From Clavelina lepadiformis (lineage: Eukaryota > Chordata > Ascidiacea > Aplousobranchia > Clavelinidae), in the NCBI RefSeq assembly GCF_947623445.1, contig NC_135241.1:5644501-5708500 (forward strand): a stretch of DNA of 64,000 nucleotides. Direction: 5' to 3'. The notes under the pieces are model-generated. The model made no database searches, was not told the origin of the DNA, and saw nothing but the letters and a program-made list of their open reading frames with translations. Every line of letters begins with the position of its first letter. Position 1 is the first letter of the stretch. Positions 1-14,200 of the stretch are shown here, piece by piece. The position numbers and the translations under genes were made by a program.

Positions 1-30
1 GTGAATTTATTTTGTGTTGATTGATAAGCT

Positions 31-432
31 TCAGACAAAAATTCGGCCGTCTTACAAAAAATAATGACGACATCCACCTCAAACCTTGCCTACAACGACG
101 CCTGCAGCAACATGCCAACAAATAACAAGACTGGAGGTAATACAAATCAAGGAATGGTACAAACCGAAACCATGACTCTAAAAGCAAAACTTCAACTTAA
201 CGACGCAACAGGTGGGACGTAAACTTAAATTCGATTAGAAATTAAGGTTGTTAAAGTAGGGTAATTATAATGTATAAGTGAAACGCTGTGGTCAATAACA
301 GCTGTTATCAATGCAACTAATGATACAGATTACGTAGCCCCAATGCGATCGCCACCTCCCATGAATCGTGAAGATTTGGATCTTGCAGATATCTATGATG
401 ATGTGTCCTCAGATCCATACCCCCAATATTAA
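31..432 (+). CDS. C-terminal exons of an unrecognised protein (partial)
   Basis: Two exons join in phase. The first runs from about 31-36 (the acceptor is ambiguous, AAG or CAG) to 211, with donor G|GTGGGA. The second is 302-432, with acceptor AACAG, and ends in TAA. The joined frame reads through MTTSTSNLAYND and AVINATNDTDYVAP to the tail DIYDDVSSDPYPQY. The tail is acidic, rich in proline and tyrosine, and holds YDDV- and YPQY-type motifs that could be phosphotyrosine docking sites in a cytoplasmic tail; that role is inference. The ATG at 64 could be an internal Met or the start of a short form. Upstream exons lie outside the window. I do not recognise the family. Confidence 0.55.
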
Positions 433-1237
433 AAGATATAAATTGTATAATAACTAACTACTTGTCCCAAAATCGCTTGTTTCATGCAGACACTGTGGAC
501 TGCGATGCAGCAAAGAATGTGCAGTTATTTGTGTAGTTTATCTTAAAGCGATAATTATGTTTATGTCGTCCTTACTATGATATCGCTATAGCAAATATGT
601 ATAGCTTTTTTAAAAGCAACTGTTTAACACTTTGAAATCTATATTTTCTTACGATCTAGCTGTTTTATCCTTGCATACTGTAGATTAAAAATGTGCAATT
701 AAATGATATTCTAAATTAGGTGAAGTTTTAGGCCCGTTAAGCATACTATCGAAACATAATCTTGTACATGTGGAACGAACAATTTAACTTGACATGTATA
801 AAGGTTATGTTGATGAGTGAAAGCATACCTAAAATACACTTTCGTTTTGAGCTAATAAACAGCATCTTTACTTCTGGTCACCTGACACACGTTAGGGTGC
901 TTCTTTGTCGGTGATATTGACAAAACATACATATTATTTTCATTTTATTTGATAAAATTATATTAAATGGAGTTTCCTATCAGTATACCTAATTAATTTT
1001 GGTGGTTACCAGGAACTGCCTAGTATTTGCTGACTTCAAACAAAGCTATTTTGTCATCGCAAATATGGAAACCAGAAACTGATGGATTCCTTGTTACTGT
1101 AAGATTAAACGGCAAAAATATGCACAAATATTGAAAATATGGAATGTGTGTTTCGATACGAACCATACATTATGAACTTAGGCGTATTAACGCGTTGAAA
1201 CCAATTAAGGCCAACAAAACTTCATGTAGCTCTAGAC
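433..1237. other. 3' flank / probable 3' UTR of the first gene
   Basis: AT-rich sequence with no open frame of note. An AATAAA hexamer near 855 is a plausible polyadenylation signal for the plus-strand gene ending at 432. Confidence 0.4.
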
Positions 1238-1680
1238 CAGGGGTGTCAAACTCAATCGCTACAGGGGCCAAAACTTAAAACTTATTTAACGCCGCGGGCC
1301 GTAAGGATAAAACTTGATTGAACATTTCGTGACACGAGTACATGAATTGGAACAGGCGGCGAAACAAAACCAAATTTTTGATATTTTTGACGATTTTTGA
1401 CTGGGCTATTTTTGATTGTTCTTCTCTTACATCATTATGTTTCTTTCATCTCCTTGCAAAAGCATTAAAGAATTAACAAACAATAAAGAAAAAAGCGGCC
1501 TAAATTACAAGCGTTAGAATAAATTGATTTATTCTATCGTATGATGGGACAACTGCTGTGCTGCTGTATTGTGCGATTTGTTATAATTTTGTTTCTTGCT
1601 TGAAAATAGTAAGCTATACTGTACAATGATCTCGCGGGCCAAGTTTTATTGTAAAGCGGGCCGGGAGTTTGACACGTATG
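1238..1680. mobile_element. hAT-type non-autonomous element (MITE), about 443 bp
   Basis: The element begins CAGGGGTGTCAAACTC, and its other end is the inverted form GAGTTTGACACGTATG. Subterminal GCGGGCC blocks occur at both ends. It is flanked by 8-bp direct repeats that match at six positions (CTCTAGAC at 1230-1237 and CTCTAGGT at 1681-1688). The 8-bp duplication and CAGGGG start are typical of the hAT superfamily. There is no coding capacity inside. Confidence 0.75.
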
Positions 1681-4600
1681 CTCTAGGTCTAGACATTATG
1701 TAATTGCATATGTTTGAGCTCTATAAAGATTTCGGTGCTTTGCGTTCAAATTCCGTGTGATCCAATTCCAGTTAAAACTAGAGCAGTGGTTCTCAAAATT
1801 TGTTTTTCGGTGCATTTTGGGCTTTTATACATAGCCCTGCACTTCTGTCATGTTTTTAACTACTAAGCCGAATTTGCTCTGCTGTAAGTTTTACTCACTC
1901 TCCTCATGTATAGCTTAATTATTATCCATATATAACAAACATTTTACGTTGAAGCTAAAAGCTATTACTTGATTATACCAACGATATAAAGAACTTTCTT
2001 AAAAGAACGTTCTTTATATCGTTAATGATTTATATACCATTTGGAACTGATTTCTTCTAACGCTAAAATAGCCCAATAGGGGTATAAGAGCTGCAATTAG
2101 CTTCATTGTTTTCGACTAATTGCACTCTTGTAGTAATGGCTACAACATCAATGCGTTGCCTTCTAAAAATCTATCTCCCAGGCGGAAATATATTGTGAAA
2201 AGTGTTTTACCCAAAGACAATGGTGTATTTAGGATCGCGTTGAGGGAGGCCAAAATATTTCTAATCACGATGTCGTTCCGCACCGCCTAAAATGGGCGAA
2301 GCGCAAAATTTTGGGTTTTCTTGCTTCAAAATGCCTTGAAACAAAAGGTAGCCTTATATTAATAGTTACGTACACTAGCTGCCATTTTATGGTGTACAGT
2401 GTACACTATAGAAACGTCATGTAGAACGATTTTGTAAGACCGAATAAAACAATTTTGAAACACCGTATATCTACCTATAACATGTATTCCTATGTATGTT
2501 ACACATATCGTATTCATATGTTTATATGCTAGCGCCCATGCAAAGGTAGAACAACGCAATTTCAACATTTCCTGAAAAAAGCTAGCGATGACATGTGAAA
2601 AATATACCACAACCAAGTCTAGTTAATCAGTCACAAAAAAGAGGCAGGTGGAATATGCATCTCGAAAAGTCCGAACGTACCTATCTGGGAATATATGTAT
2701 TTCAGTTTGGGAACCCCTGCTATAGAGCTGAAAATGTTGCACGAGATTGTAGCCTAGTATATACGCTTGGTGGCTTGTATTTAATTACATAAAAGTTGGT
2801 GTGCGGGAATAAAGAAGTAATTCTGCATCGGAAAAACATGCATAAATACACTAAAAGTATGCAGCTCATTAAGATAGCTCTACAGGAGCTTTTCACATAT
2901 AGTGGGAGCCAAAAAAACGATGGCGAGAAACGCTTTGATAACAACTTAATTACTAAATGAAAATGCAAATTCCCGACTGTTGCTTTGTTTACATGTTTGT
3001 ACCTTTTGAAAAGAAACCTCGACTTCCCTTACTTCATAGCATTGTAGAAAATTGAACAATTTTTTTGAAATTGTCTGAAAACTTAAATCGAACATCGACT
3101 TTAGGACGAACACTAGGATAGTAAATGTACTGAGAACCTAGCGCGTGAGGTCATCGTGACGCAAAAATCACGTTTTAGGGTCTCAGGGACACCTACCACC
3201 AAATGCAACAAGCACTCTACCTGATTCAACCTTTTTCTAAAGTCATGACCTCAAATCAGCAATTCAAGAAAACGGACAGCAGAAATGGGTATCTACATTC
3301 TCATGTAATTGTATCTGCGGCGACATCTACCGGCCTTGGATAAGCTAGAAGGTTAAATAGTCATCTCCACGAGGGTGTGATATAACTATTTAACCAACTA
3401 CCTCATATAGGGCACGGTTACGGTATGCAGAAAACTTTCCATTCCGATATATTAATGTTAAAGCTACATTTCTTTAAACAGGAAGCTACAACCTCTCTTA
3501 GTTCAGAACTCAGCTTTTCAGACTTCGATTTTCAAATGGAATTTACGGGGTTCTGCAAACTAATTCAAAGACAAAATTGGAATGTAAATTGCTTTGATGA
3601 CATGTAAAAATAACCCAAATCCAACCAAAAAAACTGTGAAATCTCCATTACATTTAGAACTATGCAAATTTAAAACAGCGCAAACTCGCTCAAAATCAAC
3701 CTTTGACCATTGCGTACAATAAAGCTAACGAAAAATGAAAAGAAGAAAATTCGTGAGTTCTGACACCCATAAACTCGAGCTTGAGATTAACTAAGACAAG
3801 ACACAAGCTAGAATAGGTGGGTGGCAGATCCACGAAAAAGGAACTTCCTTTTGGAAGAAAGCAGAATTCGTCGGTGTCTCAAATCTAAGCATTGCGTAAG
3901 AAAGATGTTTTATGCCAAGCACGTACGCCACAGCCAAAGATTTGAAAAGGTTACCAAAAAATGTACGATTCTCTAGGGTGAAAAGGTTGAAGTGAAGCCC
4001 GCAAAGAAACTGACAACGTCAAAACCTTTTTTGACGTCGCTTTAGGGTGCAAGAGAGCAAAATGTTACAAAGGCGAAGGACGTGATCGACCTACAAATAA
4101 AAATGTCACGGATCCCCGGCCAAACAAATGAGACGATAAGCAAATATACAAAGGCATAATAATGCCGGCGAAACGATAAAAATCTTGGACTTTGTGACTG
4201 AATAGTCATTGACGTCATATTAGTGGTTTCCGACAATAGACAATCGTTCTTTGTCATAACTAAAGCAAACGAAAACGCAATCCTCTGTCAAGTAAAAAAA
4301 ACTCTTAGTCATTATGGAAAACGGAGCAGGCAATTAGAAAAAACGCAGCAAAAGACGAAATGCTAGATTGCTGATGGCACGTATTATTAAAATATACATT
4401 TCCAATTTCCAGCCGTACAAAACATTTCGCAATAAAGCCGTGCAATAAGATTAATTAACGATTTTGTCGTATGGCCACAAGCAGATCAAGCACGAAACAG
4501 TTCTATTCAATGCTCAATATCATCGTGTATGGTTCGGCTGAATTTAACATGGACATAAAACATGGCTTCGTAGCTTTAAATTTTTATAAGCCTTGAGGTT

Positions 4601-7600
4601 CCTAAAACTAAGGGATAATAAAGCCGTTTGCAGGGGGGGGGGCAGGGTGGTAATGAAATCAATTCTAGGGGTAACGAGGAACTTATTTATAAAGAAATAG
4701 TTGTTTTCAAAAAAATTCAATTGACTGATAAATAATAATACAGAAATAAATAACACAGAAATAGACTAATTTTTATGCAAGTTCCATCGCAACATTAATT
4801 TTTTTGAATTGAATAAACTCTTTTGCCAACGCACAAGTGTTGGAAGTTATTTAACGGTAGGGGTAATGGTGATCTGTCACACCACTGCAGGGGGTAACGA
4901 CACCAAAACGTTGAAGAACAATGTTATAAAGTTACTTTATAAAGACATTCTGGCTTGAAGTGCTTGGAAAACGGAAAACTTCCTTACCAAGAACAATAAA
5001 CCTTAATCGATCGCTTTCCCGGAACCGGTAGATAGCTAACAATCTGAACGAACCAACAGCACTGCGAAAGGCTATTTTCACTGGCAATATTACAGGCTTT
5101 AAGCTGCGGTATATTTTCCTTGAGAATTCTGGCGCCTACTGCGACAGGAATTAAATCGATCGGGTCGGAATTTTTACATCAAACATCCGTACAACTCCGT
5201 GCAATGTTATGAGCTCATCCATAGACTGATTTTATTACGAAAAGCGCAGAAGAGCCGGACATACCCCCTTACAATGGAGCTGCATAGGCATGAGTAACAT
5301 TTTGAAAAAAAAACAAACAAAAATACTCACATCCGGTATTCCAGTGGAACTTTCAAACTTTTCCATGACTTAAAAAACCTAACTTTTGTTCAAGAGAAAT
5401 GGGCCCAATAAATCGACTCTGGTTTCAGGAATATGTAAAGGGTAAAAGGCAAGTTCTTTATATGCAGATGCCCTACATGCCACGAAGCAAAACGTCGTGG
5501 CAGTTTATGTTATGCAGTAAAGGTATAGAAACTGAATCTTGAAAAAAGTTTATTTAAAGGTTGTCACTATTAAGGATGTTTTGCAGCCGTTACGGCGCAG
5601 CACAAGCATTTCATCATGCAAAACTATACCACACACCTAACGCCGGTTTCTTGTACCAAGCATTATAATAATCTACACAAGCCGAAACACGTGAAAGGTA
5701 TTATGACCAATATCGCGAAATGCTTGTCCTCAGGCGATAGCGGCTTATGGAAAACTTGTCTCACTATCTCCTGTTTATGAGCCAAAATTCTGGCATCTTT
5801 CTTCCAAACAAACCCTTTTTGCTTTTAACATCAGTAAAATATACTGAAATTCTTGAAGTAAGCATGGCTGTAAAAATGGCGATATGTTTGAAATGCCTCC
5901 AATAACATACGAGCTTATTAAAACGATCAATACTATACAGTATATATAAATAGGGATTTATTTCACCGCTGGGCTATTCTTAAAGATTTTGCATCCTTGT
6001 AATTTTCCGCTGAAATTAGTGAAGCTATTAAAGCAACGAAGCAGTTCTTAAGTTGCGACGCAAAACACCATGTAAGTTATATAAACGTAACGTATTTAAA
6101 CCGCTGCAAGCAGACGAATTTCAAGTTATTTCGTTGATAAGAAACAGCAAATATGCGTTGCAAAAGCAAGGGGACTTTGCATGTCGTGTAAAAACAACAT
6201 TTTAGATTTGGTGTTCAATGGTACTCTGACGCGAGGTATACCTAATTATTCTATAGATTTATTTTGTCGCAGGTCTTTCGTATAAATATAAAAACAGTTC
6301 TACGCCGCCTCGAATGTCCAAATTAAGAAGGTGATGAGGAATACGTGACAATGTGGATACGTTACTGGCCCAATTTAGCTGTACTTGACGTGGCTAAAAA
6401 TTGCATTTTTACCAAACATTTCAAGCAATTTAAATAAATTAACCATACAACCTTACAGACGCCAAAAATGTGTTAAAATTTAACGTACAAAAAACCGCCG
6501 AGAAAGCATGACCAAAAATTCTACGGCACTAAATTTTCCGCGCTTTTGCCATATGAAACCGGAGATATCAATCCACTCTGCAGCAGACACGCGCGAACCA
6601 GGAAACGGAAAAGGTAACAGACAAGCGATGTTGCCAAGTCAAATAGAATTTAGCGTCCCAACCCAACACAGACTAAACAACGTCATCGTCACAAGAAACA
6701 CTCAGGCGGGGTAAATATCCATCCAATAATTGCCATTTGGCTGACGTTGCCACAATGCGAGTTAGGAAGAATGGAATACACAATTAAGTAAATCGAATTA
6801 AAAAATAAACCGAGTTCAAACTAAATGAAGATGTTTTTAAAAAAACGTGTAGTCTCTGCAAGGTGGTCCCTATGTGCATCAATCAAGCGTTGTATGAATC
6901 CACCACGAAAATCTACCTAACGAGCTGGGTTATGTATTAAAGAGTATTAAACAATTACTCAGCGTACGGCAGTCTTACAAGTAACATGTAGTCGCAATGA
7001 GTTGGTTTTGCGGCTACAAAAAACCGGTTCGTCTGCTGAAAAACTTTGAACAAATCAGTATGTTCAAAATGCTGCGGGCTCAACGCTAACGCATTGCACA
7101 TCCGTTAACGTTTGTCCTGCTAGTTGTGTGTCAGTTGAGCTCATTTTCTTTAAACAGGACGTGATGCACTTGCGCAAGTAAACATGATGGCATGACTGGC
7201 TGAGGTTTTGACCTAAGCATTTCAGGTACGGGTGAGAGTGAAATCACGAATGTAAAGGTGGGATTTTCCCACTTAACTGTAGTCAACTAAGGGTGACCCA
7301 CGAAAATCTCTCTGATTTACTAAGTAAATGTGGTTCAAACACCATTTCGGTCTTTCCTCAGCTTTTGCCTTCCAAAATACTCACAAAATCTTGCTCATTC
7401 ACCAATCGAAGGAGTATGAAAAAAATTGCACATTTTCCGGTATGTCGGCTTTAAATGGGAGTTCAGCTATAAGGCCGATGACAAGATATTCTTTGACTTC
7501 GCCTTCATCCAAGCTAAAGCAATAAAAAAGTTTAGCGTGTGAGTTGTGACGCTCGAAATTTGGTATACAACATACTTATATGACCACGTGGCACAGACCA

Positions 7601-10600
7601 ACCAATATGCGGATGAATAAGCAAATTCAAAATTTCGCCGCGCTTGCGAAAGGCTAAAAGGTTTACAACAGGCTTACATGTATATAGAACACCCCGTAGC
7701 GTTTATGTATGATTAATAGGCAAATTTCTACTTTCACGGGACAAACCTTTGTGTAATACAGTGTAGTACACAGTGTAGTGTAAACCATATAGTTTTAAAG
7801 TGAAAACAGTTAAATAGCCAGCCAATAACCAGCGACAAAACAGCAGGGATATAAGATTTTTGCTGATCAACAAAAAAGGTTAACTATTTAAAAAGGTAGC
7901 GATTCAAAATTTGCAAAAAGTTAGTAAATATCTACCGATTGATTTATGGTTCGTATAAAAATGTTTATTACCATTATAACAATTATTTAATTAGGGGTCC
8001 AAAGTGTGTGCGTTATTACAAACAATAAAACAAGTTTAACAACAATCATACTTCGTAACTTACCGGTAAAACTAATAAAATTCATTAAACAGTTTTTACT
8101 ACCAGGGCACACGACATTTGACGGTGACGACATTTGACAGTGACGAACAAAGGACTCTGGTAAGAAGGAAAAAGTTAATCATTGATCTGGGCTTACAATT
8201 TAAAATGCCCAAAAAACACGATATAAACCGTTTACTTCGCAACAACTTAAAATGGCTAAAGATGCAATATGATACCTATGGGTGCATTAACTGCAGGCTA
8301 CTGCAATATAAGCCTAACTAAACTTATACCTTCATCGAAACTTTGAGAAAACTAACGGATTTGATTCAATTTTAAGAGTTTTTCGTCGAGAGGATATATA
8401 ATATGCAAGCTATTTTTGCACAGCAGTGATTAGGTATTACTTTTTACATGGAAGTATACGTAGCACTGCGATAATCTTAGAACAGGAAAGTTAGTTTATT
8501 GTACAAGTAAACAATTTTAATTATTTTACCGTTTATTGGCGTTTAGTGAATTTTTACGTTATTTTTTTTTATTATTGTTGAGTTCATGTGGCATTTACTA
8601 CGTTTGCCAAAATCGGAAAGACACTAAGAATAAAATAAGCCGCCTACAGCAGATATGACAGAATTATTATATTACTGTTAGGTCTAATTTGCTAACAGAT
8701 ACCGTAGCATATAGCTTGAGATAGTTTGTAAAAACTTTAGAAATGTTGTGCTGCATGCATGCACCAATATAAAACTTTTCTTCTGAGTGACTGATGAAAA
8801 TTAATCATCAGAATTCACAACTCATTTCTCATTAAAAGTTTAGAATTCCTAAAAAAATTAATGCAGAAAAAATAAATTTCTGTATTCCACCGCATAAAAG
8901 TATACATTACCACCATATTTTATTTTTATTACTTTACCAGGCTGTTGGATAAAATATTAATAAAAGCAGGTGGGGTACTTATGATAGAATTAGTTAAGAA
9001 TGGCATCTGCTCGAAATTACAGTATTATGAAAAAATTATAAAATTACAGTACTATTAAAACTTATAAGTAAAAGCGGCAAAATGCAAACAACGATATATT
9101 TTAAATTAATTTAATAAAAATTTAAATCTCAGCCGAATCTCCCATTAATGCCATGAAATCAAAAATTATTACTGAACTAAGACCGTCTGTAAGACCAATA
9201 GGCCTGCACAATTACCAATTTACTTGCAACTTACCATTCTAACTACCTTGAAATAAAACTTCTTTTCGCCATTTTGTACCGGATATTCGCTTCAAGTCAA
9301 ACATAAAAAAGATTTTTGAAGTCACGACTTTCGTGCTGTTCCTTTTCAGCCTAATTTGTATATAACATTCTACAGTCTTCTACCTGAAAAGAACGTTGTA
9401 ATAACATGAAAAACTCGCTTGACCAATGTGAAACGTATTCACCATACAGGACACGTCATTCTTATTCTACAATACCTAAAACATTCCAGACACAATGGTG
9501 AAGGTGGAAAACCCCTTTTCCCCTTTCAGCAACCATTTAGACCAAAAACTACCAAAAAATAACTCCCAGTTAAATCCATGTAAAAGCTCACGACAATATG
9601 ACAAACAAAATGCCAGTTTATTACATAACCATTGTTGAGTATTAGAATGATGATCTGGTCTTGCTACTGCTCAAACTTTCGTTGCCTGAAAATTCGGTGT
9701 TATGCTTAACACTTGACAACGCACCAACAATTCAAACGTCATGCTTAGAAACGTGACATAACTCAAAGTCAAGTTCAACTCTACGATCATCCAAATCGAA
9801 AATAGGCTCATTTACTACTTTTCTCATATAAGGTTTCGATTTTGTAAAAATTAAACGTACAAGCCCAGATAGGCTAGCGTTTCACACCGACGCCTACAAT
9901 AAGGAATGTCTCGTGCGCTATGACGTAAAACCGAACACTTAAGAGTGACCAATCCGGTACAAGCAACCAATCGTATTCAATGACGACCGTCTCGTCTATA
10001 ACCTTCGTGCATCGTTCCTTGTATGAATGAAGTAACCAGCAGATGTAGGTCACTGACTAAACTAAACAAAACCTATCCCAAGTTCACGGCTAATTCCGCT
10101 TCACTGCACACACGTTTTAACTTGGTCTGTGGTCCGCACGGTTGTGTAACGGTGACGCCTTAATATATTCGAAACAATGTCTAGCACAAAGCCTCTGTAT
10201 TCGTTGTAAGCCTTCTTTAATATTTAATTTAAGCTCGTATGGAAGACGAACGACAACTGAATTCATGAGTAACAGTACTTGAACGCGATTCGGCCACGTT
10301 TTTCAGACAGGCCTCGCAATAGACATTATTTATGTATCTCTTGTCTGTCCTGCGAACCTTTCAGCTCATACGGAAGTCTAATGATGCTAAATGACAATGC
10401 GAAGAGGTTCAATGGGACGAGATTCAAGTGGCCGATGTGGTGGTGTAGCCGGGAGAAACGCCAGTTGGTCGATGCTACCTCCTACTGGTTTCTTTATTAT
10501 AAATCACACATTGTGGTCAAGGTCCGTAAGAGGCGGGCCCAACTAACCTTATAAGGAGTTTGTCAGGCCGACCGCAAAGCCGGACATGTTGCTACAATAC

Positions 10601-11173
10601 GCCGCCAAAGCAGCAAGAAAACGAACAGAACAACGGACGGCCAGGTTTTTAGCAAGGGCGATAAAGACTTATGTTCCCGAGATCACCGCCATTAATTGAG
10701 TTTAGAATGTTTTACGCTTGACGGCACTCATGTACACCATCGCCTTAGAAAAGCGAGCGCAAATCGTTTGTCATAACCAATTCATCCAAACTCGCAAGCC
10801 GTGTACGTACTCAAATAAACAGGGATTGTCGAGCGACAGGTACGTTCACAGACGATCAACGGAGAGGGAAAGAACGAGCAACGTTAAGGCTTAACAGTAT
10901 ACGCAAGTAGAGAATTGCCAGAATTGCTATTAGCAAACAAACCATACGTTTTTTTGGACTGCTTGGGTCGATTCTGAGAAATGATAATTACTACACAAAG
11001 ACCAAAATGAACTAATTGGTATAACATACCACAATACAAACAAACTACGTTCAGATTTCTGGCAAAAAAATAGTACATATGCATTGTCATTAATGCATTT
11101 TTTGTTACAGTGCACTTCAAATAAAACAAAAAGATCAGAGAAAAATGGCTAAGGTCATTGCCACGTAGCCAAC
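1681..11173. other. Long non-coding stretch
   Basis: About 9.5 kb in which I could not build a supported gene. Open frames are short and lack recognisable domains or consistent splice partners. Contents noted: a possible single hAT end (CAGTGGTTCTCAAA) at 1784, a 15-bp perfect inverted repeat at 1980-2023, a G-run near 4634 and a GC-richer patch at about 9,900-11,170. The length suggests an intergenic region or a large intron of a gene whose exons I could not see. Confidence 0.4.
1980..2023. repeat. Perfect 15-bp inverted repeat (hairpin)
   Basis: AACGATATAAAGAAC at 1980-1994 is exactly inverted as GTTCTTTATATCGTT at 2009-2023, with a 14-nt loop. There is no clear target duplication. It is similar in size to the hairpins at 32,701 and 34,763 but unrelated in sequence. 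Confidence 0.6.
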
Positions 11174-11254
11174 ATGTCATCAACAAAAGTTCAAAAAGGC
11201 AAAACGCCTGAGAGAGAAGCCTCGCACGAAGAAATCAATCAGTCATCATCATCA
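11174..11254 (+). CDS. Tentative first coding exon of an unknown gene
   Basis: From ATG at 11,174 the frame reads MSSTKVQKGKTPEREASHEE and then INQSSSS, and is followed at once by a strong donor, TCA|GTAAGT. The composition (hydrophilic, low-complexity serine end) and its position just after a GC-richer, promoter-like patch resemble a real N-terminal exon. I could not find a convincing downstream exon between here and 16,700, so this may be chance. Confidence 0.3.
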
Positions 11255-14200
11255 GTAAGTACGTGGCTCAGAGGTTTAAGTAAACCAATAAAAAAATCAC
11301 TGCATTGCCGCGCTCTAACTTTTCAGGTTTTTACCCTGTGCGCGCGGTACAAATACACCTGCCGTTCTGGCGAGACCTGTTGCGAATTTTTTCGTTACTT
11401 ACTTCTTAGTTACCATTACGGAAGCATTGTATACTGGGACTTACACACAGTAATTTTTAGAAAAACAAAATGCTTAAAATTAACCCAGTAATTATTCAAA
11501 TGTTAAGACGGTTTGTTTGATGTCAAAGCTAGCCAAAGAAGCAAGTAGGTGTCGTTTTGGCAGCTAAACCAAAGCTGGTTTAAACTAGTTTGAAATGAAC
11601 AGCAGTACCAGTGGAAGCAAAATGTGTGAATTTTATCCAAGTCCAGCAGCAGAGGTAAATTTAAGGAACATTTTCTTTGGCACAGACAACCTGTAGCAAA
11701 GCCGAAAACGGCTTTTAGTGACAATACAAAAACTCTGAAATGACTCGTGTTATTTTTTGACGTCATGTTACACGATTAAAGGAAAAACTTTTTCTGCGAT
11801 AGACGAAACAAAATAATAGGTTCAGAACTTCTAAAAAATGTCCTGTAAAAGTTAAGAAATCAATTCCGGTTTTAAAAACCAAAATGAATTATCAGATTTC
11901 CAAATGGACTATCAAAGGTACTTTGACTTTAGTTAACTAAAGCATCGAAACGAAACTGTAAACGCACTTGCTTAAGTAGGTATCGCACCAACTGGCTAAT
12001 GTCGCAAGAAATCGGTTCAGAGTAAGTAGCACTAACAGTTTGAAATAACTCCCTTGTGGCTTTTCATCTCACGAAAACGCTTACGTCAAGTTTTTAAAAA
12101 GATAATTTATATGTTTAAATACAAGTGACTAGCAGACTTAAAAAAACTTGCCAGCCAAAGTTTTAAAAATGTAAAACTAATTAGAATTTATCGCAATGGC
12201 GCAAGCAGCAGAGTGAACAGCGTCATATAGATAAGAAATGGAATGATGGGTCGATACCTTATATACCGCAAAAGGTTATCATAACGCCTTCTGCAAAATA
12301 AAAACAAGCCTAGTTTTCCTGGTGTGACTGTGAATGAAGCTCATCTTGCACCAACAATAGGAGACATGCACGCACGTTGGTTAAACAGTATAAATGGCAA
12401 AAGGGTGATAAAATACTTACGTTTCACAATATGGTGTTAAAAGTGGTCAGCAGGCAGAATCGCTAATATAACTTTGTAGGCGCACACTGTTTCTATATAA
12501 AATTTTTACACTGTACCATGTGCTCACCTTCATTGGTTGAATTTACCAATTTTTAGCTGTACATCCTATGATCAGTTCCCTATTTTATACACGAACGACG
12601 CAATGGAGATTATACGTAACGTAGCAGGCTAGGTTTCCTGATCAACAACTTGATTAAAATTGAAGAAATTATTCCTTGGTTAATTGATATGCAAGACATT
12701 AAATCATCATTACAAGTAAACTTCCCGTAACGCCCGAACAGCATAGGGGCCCGAGTCCAGCTCTTACATTATGAAGGGGGCGAAATCAGCAAATTTCATA
12801 TCTGCATCCCTGCAACAATTAGCTAAACTTCATATCTGGATGTATCGAACAGCTTCATGTCGTTCAGTTCATTAAATATTAAAGAAACAGCTGAAGGGTT
12901 CGTTGCATTTACATATTTTATGACATATATCGATAGGCCAACAGCTAAAATTCCTACGTCGAAGACCAAATGAAATAACAAGGCTACCTAAAAACGCATT
13001 TCCGCATTTTTAAAGGACTGACTTAAACCAATGCCGACCTAACATGTCACATTCAGTTCCAATAACGGAAAATGGCGGCAATAGCCCAACTTTCAAGAAA
13101 TTGCTGAAGTGAGCTAGCTATTGCACCTAATACCTTCTTCAAAATATTGTAAAATTGCTGTTTCAATCATAGCTAGTTGGTCGCAAGTAATGTTTGGTAA
13201 CAGCTTTACCACCCGATATAAAAAAAAACGTCAAAGCAGGAAATATCATAGCTATGCAATACGAGCAGATTTGCATTTTTTGTTTGTTCACTTGATGACG
13301 TTTTGCTACTACGTACTATAATAACGCCTGTGCTGTAGTAGTGTGACTACGGTAAAGTTTGTGTTTCAAACAAGTTTCATGAAGTGAAATACGTGCAAAA
13401 CCAAACTACTTAATACCATTCTTGCAATAACACAGAAGACTAATGCAAACTCATTCACACATCAAGTGGTCAAAATTCCATGCCGTTTTTTATGTGCAAT
13501 TACCGAGTCACAACGTAGGTTACTTGGCGTTTTCGGGAAAACCCTGAGGTCTGCGGATTTATAGCATTTCTGTATTTTCTACTCCCATGTACAATTCATA
13601 CTTCCAGTGTTTTCAACATACTCGTAAAATATTCCAACTGTTGGCGCCACCAACCGAATAGCTATTTATCTTCCAAACACTATACTGTGATAGAGTTATC
13701 GCATTACAGTGGCATTCGTTGCGTCCGTTGGCCCAAAAATAAACCTTGCAACACTGCATGACATAACCTACCCCATTATTGTGATGATAATAATAATAAT
13801 AATAATATAGAAATGCACGCAATTAAATCACAGGACATCCAACAAAAAATTGGGCTACCTATTTACAGAGATGAAAACGGCCCCAACCCGAAAATACAAA
13901 CCATAGATTTAATTTTGTAGCCTGATTTAGGCCCGAAAGCTAAATTTACCGAGTGACTCAAAAAGCTTGAGTATTTTATACAGCCTTTAGGCGCAATAAA
14001 AAAACCTATACACTGACTACCGCTGTGATGCAGGTCAAGTTTTTGTTTGCAATAAAAAACAGGCGGTTTCTGAGCTGAAACAAAGAGAAACGTTTTTTCT
14101 TAAGATTGTAAAAATGTTTGCATGTATCCGTAAATTTGACCCAAACATTTTCACAAACTTAAGATCGAAACCCAGTACAACCCGAAAAGCCCGGCCAGAC

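Noticed and set aside
1784-1860. hAT-like start CAGTGGTTCTCAAA
   Set aside because: Single end only; too little to define an element.
10279-10554. 91-codon open frame in a GC-richer patch
   Set aside because: Composition alone explains the lack of stops; no motif or exon-like border.
12318-12430. Possible exon reading PGVTVNEAHLAPTIGDMHARW
   Set aside because: No good acceptor-donor pair and no partner in phase with the tentative exon at 11,174.
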